From positions 1-64,000 of the forward strand of contig JASNYH010000006.1 in NCBI GenBank assembly GCA_048500255.1: a stretch of DNA of 64,000 nt, given 5' to 3'. Below the pieces are notes generated by a model. It was not told where the DNA came from, made no database searches, and saw nothing but the letters and a program-made list of their open reading frames with translations. The position numbers and the translations under genes are program-made. This DNA comes from JAMHWF01 sp048500255. Lineage in GTDB: Bacteria; Pseudomonadota; Gammaproteobacteria; Burkholderiales; Burkholderiaceae_C. Positions 53,145-62,590 of this stretch are shown here, piece by piece; within the stretch, counting starts at the first letter, position 1; every line of letters starts with the position of its first letter.

Positions 53145-53399
53145 TCAGCAGGCGAGGAGGGCCGGTGCGTTGCGAATGACCTCGCGCGCCGTGGCGATGG
53201 CATACGACAGCGCATCGTCGGCCGTCGGCCAGCGGTGCCCCCCAGCCAGCCGCGAGTCGCGATAGGCCTCGCGCGACGCCTGGCGCGGCTCGCCGCGACG
53301 GCTGACGACGACGGCCGCCAGCCAGCCGTCTCCCTGCGGGGCCTCGATCGCGCCGGCGTAGATGCGGTACGGCCCTTCGTCCCTCTCGTCGAACTTCAT
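53145..53399 (-). CDS. Small conserved hypothetical protein
   Basis: 84 residues from MKFDERDEGPYRIYAGAIE at 53399; GAGGAGGGC is 7 bases upstream, so the start is well supported. The fold looks alpha/beta with a short core (GDGWLAAVVVSRRGE) and a C-terminal helix (DALSYAIATAREVIRNA). Small proteins of this kind are common in Burkholderiales without known function. It converges with the Vgb-like gene, 7 bases apart. Confidence 0.65.
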   Translation of the reverse strand: MKFDERDEGPYRIYAGAIEAPQGDGWLAAVVVSRRGEPRQASREAYRDSRLAGGHRWPTADDALSYAIATAREVIRNAPALLAC

Positions 53400-53579
53400 C
53401 GTGCCCTCCTCGTCGTGTCGGTCGGCGCGTCGCATCGTGTGGCGCAGCGTGGCGCGAACTATCGACGCGAATCCGCGGGCATGCATCCATCGCAAGGGGC
53501 CCCCCGATGGGTGCGCGATGCTGCCGTCGTCGGGTCGCGAGCGGGCCCCGCCTCGCCGCGCCCGCTTAAGGCGGATCGG

Positions 53580-54821
53580 CTACGCCGCAGCGCCGACGCG
53601 CTCGTAGCGACGCAGCGCGAACCCCGACGCGATGACGGCAGCCGCGGCGGGCACCAGCAGCAGCGGCGACGCGTGCCAGCCGCCGACGACGCTGGCCAGC
53701 GCAGCCAGCCCGACCGGCGCGACGAGCTGGCCGATGTGGGAGCACTGCACGATCAGCCCCATCACGATCGTGCCCGAGGCGGCGTCGCGCATCGTCATGC
53801 GCAGCCGCACGAAGATCGCCGCCGGCACCAGGCCGCCGACGTAGGCGAAGACGACGGCCGCCGCGATGCGCGCGCCGCTGCCCAGCTGCGGCGCATAAAT
53901 CGCGATCTCGGCGGCGCACAGCACCAGCGATGCGCCGGCGAACAGGGCCCAGGCGCGCGCACCGCGCTTCATCAGCCAGCCGCAGGTCGCGTTGCCGGCG
54001 GCGTTCATCGCGGCGGCGAAGGCCGTCCACATCGACGCGGCACGCGCGTCGAAGCCGGCCTCGGCCAGCACCGTCGGCAGGAAGCCGAAGACGGCGAAGT
54101 ACTGGTAGGCGTGGCAGAAGAAGATGAGCGCCATCAGCAGCGGCTCGCGCCGCCCGATGGCGCGCCGGAACGTGTCCAGGCGCAATTCATGGCGCGCCGG
54201 CGGCGGCGAGCGCGGCCGCAGCACGATCAGGGCCACCGCGAGCCCGAGCATCACGAGGGCGCTGGCCAGCCAGAGCGCGCGCCAGCCCGCCGCGTCGAGC
54301 AGCGCCGGCGCCGCCAGCATCGCGACCGCCATGCCGATGCCCATGTAGCTGCCCCACAGCCCCGACACCACCTGCCGGTCGTGCGGTGCCGTGTTGGCCG
54401 CCAGCAGCGCCGGCACGGCGACGACGGCCATCAGCAGGCCGATGCCCTCGACGGCGCGGCTGGCGAACAGCACGCCGACGTTGGGCGCCAGCGCGCCGGC
54501 CGCGCTCGCCGCGCCGACGACGAGCGTGCTCGCCACCGTGACGCGCCCTGCACCCAGCGCGCCGGCCAGCGTGCCGGCGATGCAGCCGCAGATCGATGCG
54601 ATCACGCTCAGCAGCGACAGCACCCACGCGGCCTGAACGATGGTGACGCCCAGCGTCTCGCGCAGCGCGCCGATCGCCGGCGGCACCTTGCCGATCTGCA
54701 CAGCACAGCCGACGCCCACGCCGATCAGCAGCGCGATGCGCAGCCAGTCGGTACGCTGCAGGTCGGCCGATACAGGGGCGGCAGATGCGGCGCTTCGGTT
54801 CTCGGAATCGGGGGCTTTCAT
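53580..54821 (-). CDS. MFS transporter, 12 helices
   Basis: 413 residues from MKAPDSENRSAASAAP at 54821; the frame upstream is not membrane-like. About twelve hydrophobic segments are visible, with a motif-A-like RRAIGRRE loop weakly conserved between halves. Similar to CynX/NimT or aromatic-acid type MFS importers, but no substrate can be assigned. It is divergent from gdhA, with about 200 bases between. Confidence 0.85.
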   Translation of the reverse strand: MKAPDSENRSAASAAPVSADLQRTDWLRIALLIGVGVGCAVQIGKVPPAIGALRETLGVTIVQAAWVLSLLSVIASICGCIAGTLAGALGAGRVTVASTLVVGAASAAGALAPNVGVLFASRAVEGIGLLMAVVAVPALLAANTAPHDRQVVSGLWGSYMGIGMAVAMLAAPALLDAAGWRALWLASALVMLGLAVALIVLRPRSPPPARHELRLDTFRRAIGRREPLLMALIFFCHAYQYFAVFGFLPTVLAEAGFDARAASMWTAFAAAMNAAGNATCGWLMKRGARAWALFAGASLVLCAAEIAIYAPQLGSGARIAAAVVFAYVGGLVPAAIFVRLRMTMRDAASGTIVMGLIVQCSHIGQLVAPVGLAALASVVGGWHASPLLLVPAAAAVIASGFALRRYERVGAAA

Positions 54822-55024
54822 GGGCGCACGGGGTTGGAGCAGCGCGCATTCTGCCCGGCGCTGGCGGCGGCCCATGGCAAGGCATGCACCACGATGTGCC
54901 AGCGCGGTCCCAACTTGGTGCGGAAAATCGCCGACAATGCCGGCCTGCAGCCCGCGCCGAAGCCGCGCCTTCACGCTCGAGGCCCGCCTCTCCTCCAGCC
55001 CTTCCCGCCTTATCCCCTCGACCG

Positions 55025-56368
55025 ATGAAGTACCCCGACCTCGAATCGTTCCTGCGCCACGTCGCCGACCTCAACCCCGGGCAGCCCGAATACCTGCAGG
55101 CCGTCACCGAAGTGATGGAAAGCCTGTGGCCCTACATCGCCGCGCATCCCCGCTATGCCGAGCACAGCCTGCTCGACCGCCTGATCGAGCCCGAGCGCAT
55201 CGTCATGTTCCGCGTCTCGTGGGTCGACGACCACGGCGAGGTGCGCGTCAACCGCGGCTACCGCATCCAGCACAGCTCGGCGATCGGCCCCTACAAGGGC
55301 GGGCTGCGCTTCCATCCGTCGGTCAACCTGTCGATCCTCAAGTTCCTCGCCTTCGAGCAGACGTTCAAGAACGCGCTGACGACACTGCCGATGGGCGGCG
55401 GCAAGGGCGGCTCCGACTTCGACCCCAAGGGCAAGAGCCCGGGCGAAGTGATGCGTTTCTGCCAGGCTTTCGTCAGCGAGCTGTTCCGCCATGTCGGCTC
55501 GGACACCGACGTGCCGGCGGGCGACATCGGCGTCGGCGGGCGCGAAGTCGGCTACATGGCCGGCATGCTCAAGAAGCTGACCAACCGCGCCGACTGCGTC
55601 TTCACCGGCAAGGGCCTGAGCTTCGGCGGCTCGCTGATCCGTCCCGAGGCCACGGGCTACGGCACCGTCTACTTCGCCGAAGAGATGCTCAAGCGCAAGA
55701 GCCGCTCGATGCAGGGCATGCGCGTCAGCGTCTCGGGCTCGGGCAACGTGGCGCAGTACGCCGTCGAGAAGTCGATGGCGCTCGGCGCCAGGGTGCTGAC
55801 CGTCTCGGACTCCAGCGGCACCGTCGTCGACGAGGCCGGCTTCACACCCGAGAAGCTGGCCGTGCTGATGGAAGTCAAGAATCATCTGTACGAGCGCGTC
55901 AGCGACTACGCCGCACGCGTCAAGGTGCCCTTTCTGCCCAACGCCAAGCCGTGGAGCGTGCCGGTCGACGTGGCGCTGCCGTGCGCGACCCAGAACGAGC
56001 TCGACGCGGGCGACGCCGCAATGCTGGTCAGGAACGGCGTCGTCTGCGTTGCAGAAGGCGCCAACATGCCGACCACCGCCGAGGCGGTCAAGGTCTTCGA
56101 GCAGAGCGGCGTGCTCTATGCGCCGGGCAAGGCGAGCAACGCCGGCGGCGTCGCCACGTCGGGCCTCGAGATGAGCCAGAACGCGATGCGCCTGTCGTGG
56201 CCGCGCGAAGAAGTCGATGCGCGGCTGCTGATGATCATGCGCGGCATCCACGACGCCTGCGTGCAGTACGGCCAGCGGCCCGACGGCACGATCAGCTACG
56301 TAGCCGGCGCCAACCTTGCCGGCTTCGTCAAGGTGGCCGACGCGATGCTGGCGCAGGGCGTGGTCTGA
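55025..56368 (+). CDS. gdhA: NADP-specific glutamate dehydrogenase
   Basis: 447 residues from 55025, the length of hexameric GdhA. Key motifs are GPYKGGLRFHPSVN, the catalytic lysine region LPMGGGKGGSDFDPKGKS, PAGDIGVGGREVGYMAG and the NADP fold VSVSGSGNVAQYAVEK. It makes glutamate from 2-oxoglutarate and ammonium. Single gene, with its own 5' region. Confidence 0.97.
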   Translation: MKYPDLESFLRHVADLNPGQPEYLQAVTEVMESLWPYIAAHPRYAEHSLLDRLIEPERIVMFRVSWVDDHGEVRVNRGYRIQHSSAIGPYKGGLRFHPSVNLSILKFLAFEQTFKNALTTLPMGGGKGGSDFDPKGKSPGEVMRFCQAFVSELFRHVGSDTDVPAGDIGVGGREVGYMAGMLKKLTNRADCVFTGKGLSFGGSLIRPEATGYGTVYFAEEMLKRKSRSMQGMRVSVSGSGNVAQYAVEKSMALGARVLTVSDSSGTVVDEAGFTPEKLAVLMEVKNHLYERVSDYAARVKVPFLPNAKPWSVPVDVALPCATQNELDAGDAAMLVRNGVVCVAEGANMPTTAEAVKVFEQSGVLYAPGKASNAGGVATSGLEMSQNAMRLSWPREEVDARLLMIMRGIHDACVQYGQRPDGTISYVAGANLAGFVKVADAMLAQGVV

Positions 56369-56494
56369 TCGGCATGCTCGCCGGCGGCGACACCACGTCG
56401 CCGCCGGCGCGCCCGCTCGGCACCCCGCGCGGCTCCCGGCACGCCCCGTGCCGGCCGGTGCCCGGCGCACAATGAGCGGCCCAGGAGGTGCATC

Positions 56495-56968
56495 ATGCAG
56501 TTGACCTCGACGGCCTTTTCCCCCGGCGGTGCGATCCCGCGCCGTCACACCTGCGAAGGCGACGACGTGCCGCCGCCGCTGGCCTGGCGCGATGTGCCGG
56601 CCGGCGCGCGCAGCCTGGCGCTCGTCGTCGACGATCCCGACGCGCCCGATCCGGCGGCACCGCAACGCACCTGGGTGCATTGGGTGCTCTACGAAATCGC
56701 GCCGTCGGCGCACGGCCTGCCCGACGGCGGCAAGCCGCTGCCTGCCGGCGCACGCGAAGGCCAGAACGACTGGAAGCGCCCGGGCTGGGGCGGGCCGTGC
56801 CCGCCGATCGGCACGCACCGCTACTTCTTCAAGCTTTACGCGCTCGACACCGTGCTGCCCGACCTGCACGCGCCGACCAAGGCTGCGCTCGAGCGCGCGA
56901 TGCACGGCCACGTGCTCGCGCAGTGCGAGCTGGTCGGCACCTACCGCAAGCAGCAGGCGCGCGGCTGA
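56495..56968 (+). CDS. YbhB/YbcL (PEBP) family protein
   Basis: 157 residues; AGGAGG lies 7 bases before the ATG at 56495. The PEBP core is clear: LALVVDDPDAPDPAAPQRTWVHWVLYEI, AREGQNDWKRPGWGGPCPP and HRYFFKLYALD. These proteins bind phosphate-containing ligands. Bacterial YbhB-type members are cytosolic and of uncertain role. Confidence 0.93.
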   Translation: MQLTSTAFSPGGAIPRRHTCEGDDVPPPLAWRDVPAGARSLALVVDDPDAPDPAAPQRTWVHWVLYEIAPSAHGLPDGGKPLPAGAREGQNDWKRPGWGGPCPPIGTHRYFFKLYALDTVLPDLHAPTKAALERAMHGHVLAQCELVGTYRKQQARG

Positions 56969-56987
56969 GCAGCCGCGCGCTGCGCCC

Positions 56988-58691
56988 TCACTGGCAGCTG
57001 AAGCTGTCGGCGCTCTCGAGGCTGCCGCTGCCCTTGTAGGTCGCGATCTTCGGGTAGGGACACAGCGGCCGCGTGCGCGCGGCCGACCAGCCCGCCGGCA
57101 GATCGGCGTTGACGCCGCCGGCGTTGCCCGTGCCGCGAGCCGTTGCGAGCACGCTGTCGGGCGCCTGGCCCTGCTCGACCCAGGCGACGAGCTTGCCGAG
57201 CATGTCGAACTGGTCGGTCGCCGGGCCGCCCGAGCAGTGGCCCATGCCGGGCACGCCGAAGAAGCGCGCGAAGTTCGACGCGTCGCCGCCGTTCGCCGCA
57301 CGCAGCCCTTCGTACCAGGTCACCGTGTCGTCGTACGAGAAGATCGGGTCGCTGACGCCGTGGTAGACGAGCACCTTGCCGCCGCGGTTGCGCACCGTCG
57401 AGAGGTTGGTCGGGTCGGGCGGCGTCATGAAGCTCATCGCCGACTCGACGTAGGTGGCGTCGGTGGCGTTGATCTCCGCCACCATCGTGTCGATCGGCGT
57501 CGTCATCGCCCACGCCGCCAGCTGATCGGGCGTGCTCGTGCCGGCCAACGGCGGAACCTTGAAGATCTGCCCGACGGCGCCCGAGTCGAGCGCGACGGGC
57601 GCGGTGAACTCCCAGAACGGGATCCCGCCCGCGCCGTGGCCGCTGTCGAAGGGGAACGTGGCGTAGACGGCGGCGCCGGCACTCGTCTTCGGGCCGGCGA
57701 AGATGTCGGCGATCACCGTCTTCTGCGCCGCCGTCAGGCAGCTGCCGTCGCGCGCGCCGGCACAGGTCGGCACGTCGGTCTGCAGGTTGAACGTCGTCTG
57801 GCAGGCGGCCGTGTCGGCGACGATGCCGTCGGCTGCGCCGTCGAGCGCATCGCACTTCGCCACGACGGCCGCCGAGACGAGCGCGCGCTCGGCCGGCGTC
57901 CAGGCCGTCGCCAGATTGGCCGCCGTGTTGCTCGACGGGTCGTTCGAGATCGAGCGGTAGCGCTGGCCGCCGAAGATGTTGGCGATGGCGGCCTTGGGCA
58001 GGTTGTAGCCCGGCGCACCGGCGAGGAAGCCGTCGTACTGGTCGCCGTAGCGCGCGGCGGCGACGAGCGCATGGCGTCCGCCGTTCGAGCAGCCGCCGTA
58101 GTACGAGCGGTCGGGGACCTTGCCGTAGGCCTGGCGGACGATCTCGCGGGCGGTGGGCAGCAGCTTGGCCTCGGCCTGGTAGCCGTAATCGAGCCGCGCC
58201 GTCGGGTCGATGCCGAACGCCGGCCCGCCCGACGTCGCGTTGTTGTGCCCCGCATCGGAGCTCATCACGGCAAAGCCCTGTGCCAGCGCGCCCGTCAGCG
58301 GGCCGCCGCCGAGCGCGCCGGCCGCCGGCGACACCGCGCCGTCGATGCCGCCGTTGCCCTGGTAGTAGTAGCGGCCGTTCCAGGCCTTCGGCAGCCGCAT
58401 CTCGAAGCCGATCGCATACGACTTGCCGTCGACGGCGCTGGTGCGCCGGAACATCTCGCCCGTCACGCGGCAGTGCTCGGGCGCCTGCACGCCGCTCACC
58501 GGCCCTGCGGCCACCGTCGTCGTCGACGCGATCGTCGTGTCGGGCAGTGCGGCGAGCCTGGCGGCGAGCGCCTCGCAGGTGCCCGAGAGCGCCGCGGGTT
58601 GTGCGGCCGCGAGTTGCGGCAGTCCGTCGTCGCTGCCGCCGCAGCCCGCCAGGGCGAGTGCGGGCAGCAGGACCAGGGCTTTCCTGTCCAT
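56988..58691 (-). CDS. Tannase/feruloyl-esterase family lipoprotein
   Basis: 567 residues with a lipobox LALAGC (Cys17), so it is probably anchored to the outer membrane. The nucleophile elbow is GGCSNGGRHALV (Cys201-Ser202) and the catalytic His is in VPGMGHCSGG, giving the CS-D-HC disulfide-linked active site of fungal tannases, bacterial feruloyl esterases and the PET-degrading MHETase. Ester hydrolysis of aromatic acids is likely. It is divergent from a MarR gene, which probably responds to the released phenolic acid. Confidence 0.88.
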   Translation of the reverse strand: MDRKALVLLPALALAGCGGSDDGLPQLAAAQPAALSGTCEALAARLAALPDTTIASTTTVAAGPVSGVQAPEHCRVTGEMFRRTSAVDGKSYAIGFEMRLPKAWNGRYYYQGNGGIDGAVSPAAGALGGGPLTGALAQGFAVMSSDAGHNNATSGGPAFGIDPTARLDYGYQAEAKLLPTAREIVRQAYGKVPDRSYYGGCSNGGRHALVAAARYGDQYDGFLAGAPGYNLPKAAIANIFGGQRYRSISNDPSSNTAANLATAWTPAERALVSAAVVAKCDALDGAADGIVADTAACQTTFNLQTDVPTCAGARDGSCLTAAQKTVIADIFAGPKTSAGAAVYATFPFDSGHGAGGIPFWEFTAPVALDSGAVGQIFKVPPLAGTSTPDQLAAWAMTTPIDTMVAEINATDATYVESAMSFMTPPDPTNLSTVRNRGGKVLVYHGVSDPIFSYDDTVTWYEGLRAANGGDASNFARFFGVPGMGHCSGGPATDQFDMLGKLVAWVEQGQAPDSVLATARGTGNAGGVNADLPAGWSAARTRPLCPYPKIATYKGSGSLESADSFSCQ

Positions 58692-58725
58692 GCGTTGTCT
58701 CCTGTCGTGTCGGAACGATGCTTAA

Positions 58726-58735
58726 GTTATCTAAC
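58726..58735. promoter_or_regulatory. Possible MarR operator
   Basis: GTTATCTAAC contains GTTA/TAAC inverted half sites around a 2-base centre, in an AT-rich patch 35 bases upstream of the esterase start and before the divergent MarR gene. Confidence 0.35.
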
Positions 58736-58851
58736 CAATTGCAGCGCTGCATCCCAATAAACCCGCACGCACAGTAGCTCATCGTCTGAAGCATTGACGG
58801 CAAGATTTGCCGAACGATGCGTCGCCTGCGCCAAGCGGCACAATCGCCGCC

Positions 58852-59337
58852 ATGCCGCATCGCCGCAGCCCCGAACGAACCGACGTCACGCCGGCCGGCG
58901 GACTCGACGAGGCCAAGCTGCACGAGCTGCTCGGCTACCAGCTGGCGCAGGCGGCGATCGCGACGAGCGGCGTGTTCACGCGCCTCGTGGGCGACGTCTA
59001 CGAGCTGCGCCCCGTCGAGTACACGATCCTCGCGCTCGTCAAGGAGAACCCCGACGGCTCGGCGTCGCGGCTGGCCAAGGCGCTCGGCGTGACGGCGCCG
59101 AACATCACGATGTGGATCGACCGCCTCGAGAAGCGCGGCCTGGTGCAGCGCCACGCCAGCACGACGGATCGGCGCGCGCAGCAATTGCGCGTCACGGCCA
59201 AGGGCGGGCAGCTCGCCGACAAGGCGACGCGGCAGCTGCTCGCCGGCGAGCGCGCCGAGATCGAGGGCCTCACCGTCGGCGAGCGCGCCATCCTGATCGA
59301 GCTGCTGCACAAGGTGGCGTGCAGCCGCCGCGCCTGA
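58852..59337 (+). CDS. MarR-family transcriptional regulator
   Basis: 161 residues from MPHRRSPERTDVTPAGG at 58852; the frame upstream is not protein-like. The winged helix is LALVKENPDGSASRLAKALGVTAPNITMWIDRLEKRGLVQRHASTTDRR, where the DRR wing is typical of MarR. Likely represses the divergent esterase gene. A helix at the C-terminus (ERAILIELLHKVA) completes the dimer interface. Confidence 0.9.
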   Translation: MPHRRSPERTDVTPAGGLDEAKLHELLGYQLAQAAIATSGVFTRLVGDVYELRPVEYTILALVKENPDGSASRLAKALGVTAPNITMWIDRLEKRGLVQRHASTTDRRAQQLRVTAKGGQLADKATRQLLAGERAEIEGLTVGERAILIELLHKVACSRRA

Positions 59338-59388
59338 CGCGCACACCGGTCGCCACGGTCGAAGCGGGTGCGTGCGGGCCGCCGGGCG

Positions 59389-60702
59389 TCAATACGACGG
59401 CTTGGGTATCTCTGCAGCCGTATAGACCTGCGACACCTTCGCGTCCGCCGGGATGCCCGGCAAGGCGGCGGCCCAGCGCTCCCAGGCGGCGCGCATCGCG
59501 GCGAGCCGCGCCGGGTCGCGCCTGGCGAGGTTGGCGCGCTCGCGCTCGTCCTTGCTCAGGTCGAACAGGTAGTCGTGGCCGTCCATCGACAGGTACTTCC
59601 ACGGCCCCGAGCGCATCGCGCGCTGCTGGCGGTGGTTCATGCGCCAGTAGAGGTCGCGCGGCGGCTGCCAGGCCGGATCGGCGAACAGCGGCAGCAGGCT
59701 GGTGCCGTCCATCGGATAGTCGGGATGCGGCGCGACGCCGGCCGCAGCGAGCATCGTCGCCGTCCAGTCCATCGTGATGACGGGCGTGTCGCTGACGAGC
59801 CCGGCCGCGATGCGCGCCGGCCAGTGCGCGATCAGCGGCACGCGGATGCCGCCTTCGAGCAGGTCCATCTTCTGGCCGACGAAGGGCCAGTTGTCGGAGA
59901 AGCGCTCGCCGCCGTTGTCGCTCGTGAAGACGACGAGCGTGTCGTCGAGCAGGCCCTTCTTCTCGAGGGCGGCGACGATGCGGCCGATGCCTTCGTCCAT
60001 GTGGTGGATCATGCGGCGATAGGTCGCGAGCGAGCCGCCGTCCTTGTGGTGGATCGCCGGCGCGATGCGCCGCGACTCGGCCTCGTCGTCGCGCGTCTCC
60101 CACGGCCAGTGCGGCGCCGTGTAGTGCACGCTCAGCAGGAACGGCATCGAGCCGTCGCGCCGCTCGATGAAGTCGACGGCGCGGTCGCTGATCAGGTCGG
60201 TGAGGTAGCCCTGGCGGTGCACCTCCTCGCCCTGCTCGTAGAGGTCGTGCGTGCCGGCGCTGTCGGCATGCGAGAAGTAGTCGACGCCGCCCGACAGCGG
60301 GCCGAAGTGCTCGTCGTACCCGCTGAGCTGCGGCCCGAAGTGCGGCGGAAAGCCGAGGTGCCACTTGCCGGCGAGCGCGGTGCGGTAGCCGGCGTCGCGC
60401 AGCAGCGACGGCAGCGTCGGGTGCGACGGATGCAGGCCGATCACCTTGTCGCCGCGCGCCTTGCTCGTCATCGGCTCCTCGGCCGCGCCGCGCAGCCGGT
60501 ACTGCCAGCGCCCCGTGATCAGCGCGAAGCGCGTCGGCGAGCACACCGGCGAGTTGGAGTAGCCGTGGGTGAAGCGCAGTCCCTGTGCGGCCAGGCGATC
60601 GAGCACGGGCGACACCGGCGTGTCGGCGCGCGCGCCGCAGCAGCCGAGGTCGGCATAGCCGAGGTCGTCGGCGAGGATGAAGACGAAGTTCGGTCGCTTC
60701 AT
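59389..60702 (-). CDS. Type I sulfatase
   Basis: 437 residues. The formylglycine motif is CSPTR in SPVCSPTRFALITGR (Cys54), metal ligands ADDLGYADLG (Asp12, Asp13) and TSDNGGE, and conserved GKWHLG. It hydrolyses sulfate esters after Cys54 is converted by a formylglycine-generating enzyme, which is not in the window. There is no signal peptide, so it acts in the cytosol. Last gene of the SulP/Bug operon, coupled by ATGA to a 39-codon ORF. Confidence 0.93.
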   Translation of the reverse strand: MKRPNFVFILADDLGYADLGCCGARADTPVSPVLDRLAAQGLRFTHGYSNSPVCSPTRFALITGRWQYRLRGAAEEPMTSKARGDKVIGLHPSHPTLPSLLRDAGYRTALAGKWHLGFPPHFGPQLSGYDEHFGPLSGGVDYFSHADSAGTHDLYEQGEEVHRQGYLTDLISDRAVDFIERRDGSMPFLLSVHYTAPHWPWETRDDEAESRRIAPAIHHKDGGSLATYRRMIHHMDEGIGRIVAALEKKGLLDDTLVVFTSDNGGERFSDNWPFVGQKMDLLEGGIRVPLIAHWPARIAAGLVSDTPVITMDWTATMLAAAGVAPHPDYPMDGTSLLPLFADPAWQPPRDLYWRMNHRQQRAMRSGPWKYLSMDGHDYLFDLSKDERERANLARRDPARLAAMRAAWERWAAALPGIPADAKVSQVYTAAEIPKPSY

Positions 60703-60818
60703 GACAGCCCCTCGTCCGACGGATACATCGTCCGATCCCCCGAGGGGATGCGGGCCGGCTTGGGAGCGGCCCGGCGCTCGGCCCGCGGAGCGGTCTTCGA
60801 CAGGGCGTCTCTCATCAT
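60699..60818 (-). CDS. 39-residue ORF coupled between SulP and the sulfatase
   Basis: The minus-strand ORF begins ATGATGAGAGAC at 60818, overlapping the SulP stop by ATGA, and ends TCATGA at 60699, overlapping the sulfatase ATG. The peptide (MMRDALSKTAPRAERRAAP...) is basic with an acidic end (PSDEGLS). A GGAG-like site (60827-60830) precedes it. No known family. The exact double overlap argues that it is translated, perhaps as a coupling peptide. Confidence 0.55.
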   Translation of the reverse strand: MMRDALSKTAPRAERRAAPKPARIPSGDRTMYPSDEGLS

Positions 60819-62590
60819 GCAGCCTCCGTTGATCCAGTCTCGTTCGCGCGCGTCGCGCATTCCCACGTCACGCGCGCGGTGCAGGTGCGGCAGACCTCGG
60901 GATCGATGCGCGCATAGATGCCGGCCAGCGCCGTCGCCTTGTCGGGGAACACGTGGTCCTCGCCGAGCAGGTCGAGGAAGCCGGTGCGCCGCCACATCTG
61001 CAAAACCTGCGGCCGCGGGCGGTGGAACCACAGGTCGCCGCCCATCGCGCGCCGCGCGCGCAGCTCGTCGCGCCACAGGGCATCGCCGGCGACGTCGACG
61101 AAGTTCATGCTCTTGGCCATCACGAGCAGGTGCTTCTGCCCCGGATGGCGCTCGCGCAGCGCGTGCAGCGTGTCGGCGACGTGCGCCGCCGCGCCGAAAT
61201 AGATCGGCCCCTCCATGCGCAGCAGCTTGATCTGCGGGCACTCGGGCAGCGCCTTCGGCTCGTCGTCGATCACGATCAGGCGGCGGTTCGGCTCCATCGA
61301 GTCGAAGCCCATCGTGCGCATCGCCGGGCGCGACGTGCGGTAGAGATAGGCGACGAGCGACAGCCCGGTGCCGATCAGGATCGCCATCTCGACGCGCACG
61401 ACGAGCATCGCCACCGCCGTCGTCGTCGCGACCCAGAAGTCGGTGCGGCTGGCGGCGTAGAGCCGCCGCCAGCCGTCGACGTTGAGCAGCGACACGGCAA
61501 TGACGAGCAGCAGCCCGCCGACCGCCGCCATCGGCAGCAGCGCGACGACGGGCCCGGCCACGACCAGCAGCGCGAGCAGCAGCAGCGACGCGAACACGCC
61601 GGCCAGCGGCGTGCGCGCGCCGGCCTCGTAGTTGGGCATCGAGCGGTTGAGCGAGCCGCACGACAGGTACGACGAGAAGAAGCCGCCGACGACGTTCGAC
61701 AGCCCCTGGCCGACGAACTCGCGGTTGGCGTCGATGCGCTGGCCCGAGCGCTCGGCCACCGCCTTGGCGATCGAGATCGACTGGCCGAGCGCGACGATCG
61801 CCAGCGCCAGCGCCACCGGCAGCAGCTCGGGCACGTCGGCCCAGCGCAGCTGTGGCAGGTGCAGCGGCGGCAGCGCGGCGGCGATGTGGCCGACGGTGTG
61901 CACCGCGGGCATCTGCGGCACGTGCGCCAGCACGTAGGCGACGAGCGAGCCGACGACGAGCGCCAGCAGCATCGCCGGCACGCGCCGGCCGAGGTGTCGC
62001 ACGGCGAGCGTCGTCGCCACCGTCGCCGCGGCGATCGCCATCGCCGAGAGGTTGGGCTCGGTCTCGAACAGCGAGCGCAGCACGGCGCCGGCGCGGTTGG
62101 CCGCGCCGGGCGGATAGATGCCGAGCACGTCCTTCAGTGCGAACACGGCGATCAGCAGCGCCGCGCCGCTCATGAAGCCGAGCAGCGTTGCCGGCGAGAT
62201 GAAGTTGGCGATCGCGCCGAGCCGCAGGCCGCCGACCAGCAGCTGCAGCACGCCGACCATCACGGTGACGGCGAAGACGAGCTCGACGTACTGCGGCGAG
62301 CCGATGGCCGCCAGCGGCGCCAGCGCCGACATCAGCGCCAGCGAGTTGGCGTTCGTCGGCCCCGAGACGACGTGGCGGCTCGAGCCGAACAGCGCCGCGA
62401 CGATCGCCGGCACGATCGCCGTGTAGAGGCCGAGCTCCGGCGGCAGCCCGGCCAGCGTCGCGAAGGCGATGCCCTGCGGCAGCACCAGCACCGCGCCGAG
62501 CAGCCCGGCCAGCGCATCGGCGCGCAGCGTGCGCGACGAGACGTCGCGCACCCAGTCGCCGAACAGGCGCCGGGCGACGGCACTCGTCAT
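60815..62590 (-). CDS. SulP-family anion transporter with STAS domain
   Basis: 591 residues from 62590, whose ATG overlaps the stop of the Bug gene. The N-terminal half holds about twelve membrane helices, with LRADALAGLLGAVLVLPQGIAFATLAGLPPELGLYTAIVPAIVAALFGSS compressed to the SulP signature, NVVGGFFSSYLSCGSLNRS and GGLLLVIA. The C-terminal STAS domain contains LLVMAKSMNFVDVAGDAL. SulP proteins move sulfate, bicarbonate or dicarboxylates. The link to a sulfatase and two Bug receptors suggests sulfate or an organic anion. Confidence 0.92.
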   Translation of the reverse strand: MTSAVARRLFGDWVRDVSSRTLRADALAGLLGAVLVLPQGIAFATLAGLPPELGLYTAIVPAIVAALFGSSRHVVSGPTNANSLALMSALAPLAAIGSPQYVELVFAVTVMVGVLQLLVGGLRLGAIANFISPATLLGFMSGAALLIAVFALKDVLGIYPPGAANRAGAVLRSLFETEPNLSAMAIAAATVATTLAVRHLGRRVPAMLLALVVGSLVAYVLAHVPQMPAVHTVGHIAAALPPLHLPQLRWADVPELLPVALALAIVALGQSISIAKAVAERSGQRIDANREFVGQGLSNVVGGFFSSYLSCGSLNRSMPNYEAGARTPLAGVFASLLLLALLVVAGPVVALLPMAAVGGLLLVIAVSLLNVDGWRRLYAASRTDFWVATTTAVAMLVVRVEMAILIGTGLSLVAYLYRTSRPAMRTMGFDSMEPNRRLIVIDDEPKALPECPQIKLLRMEGPIYFGAAAHVADTLHALRERHPGQKHLLVMAKSMNFVDVAGDALWRDELRARRAMGGDLWFHRPRPQVLQMWRRTGFLDLLGEDHVFPDKATALAGIYARIDPEVCRTCTARVTWECATRANETGSTEAA

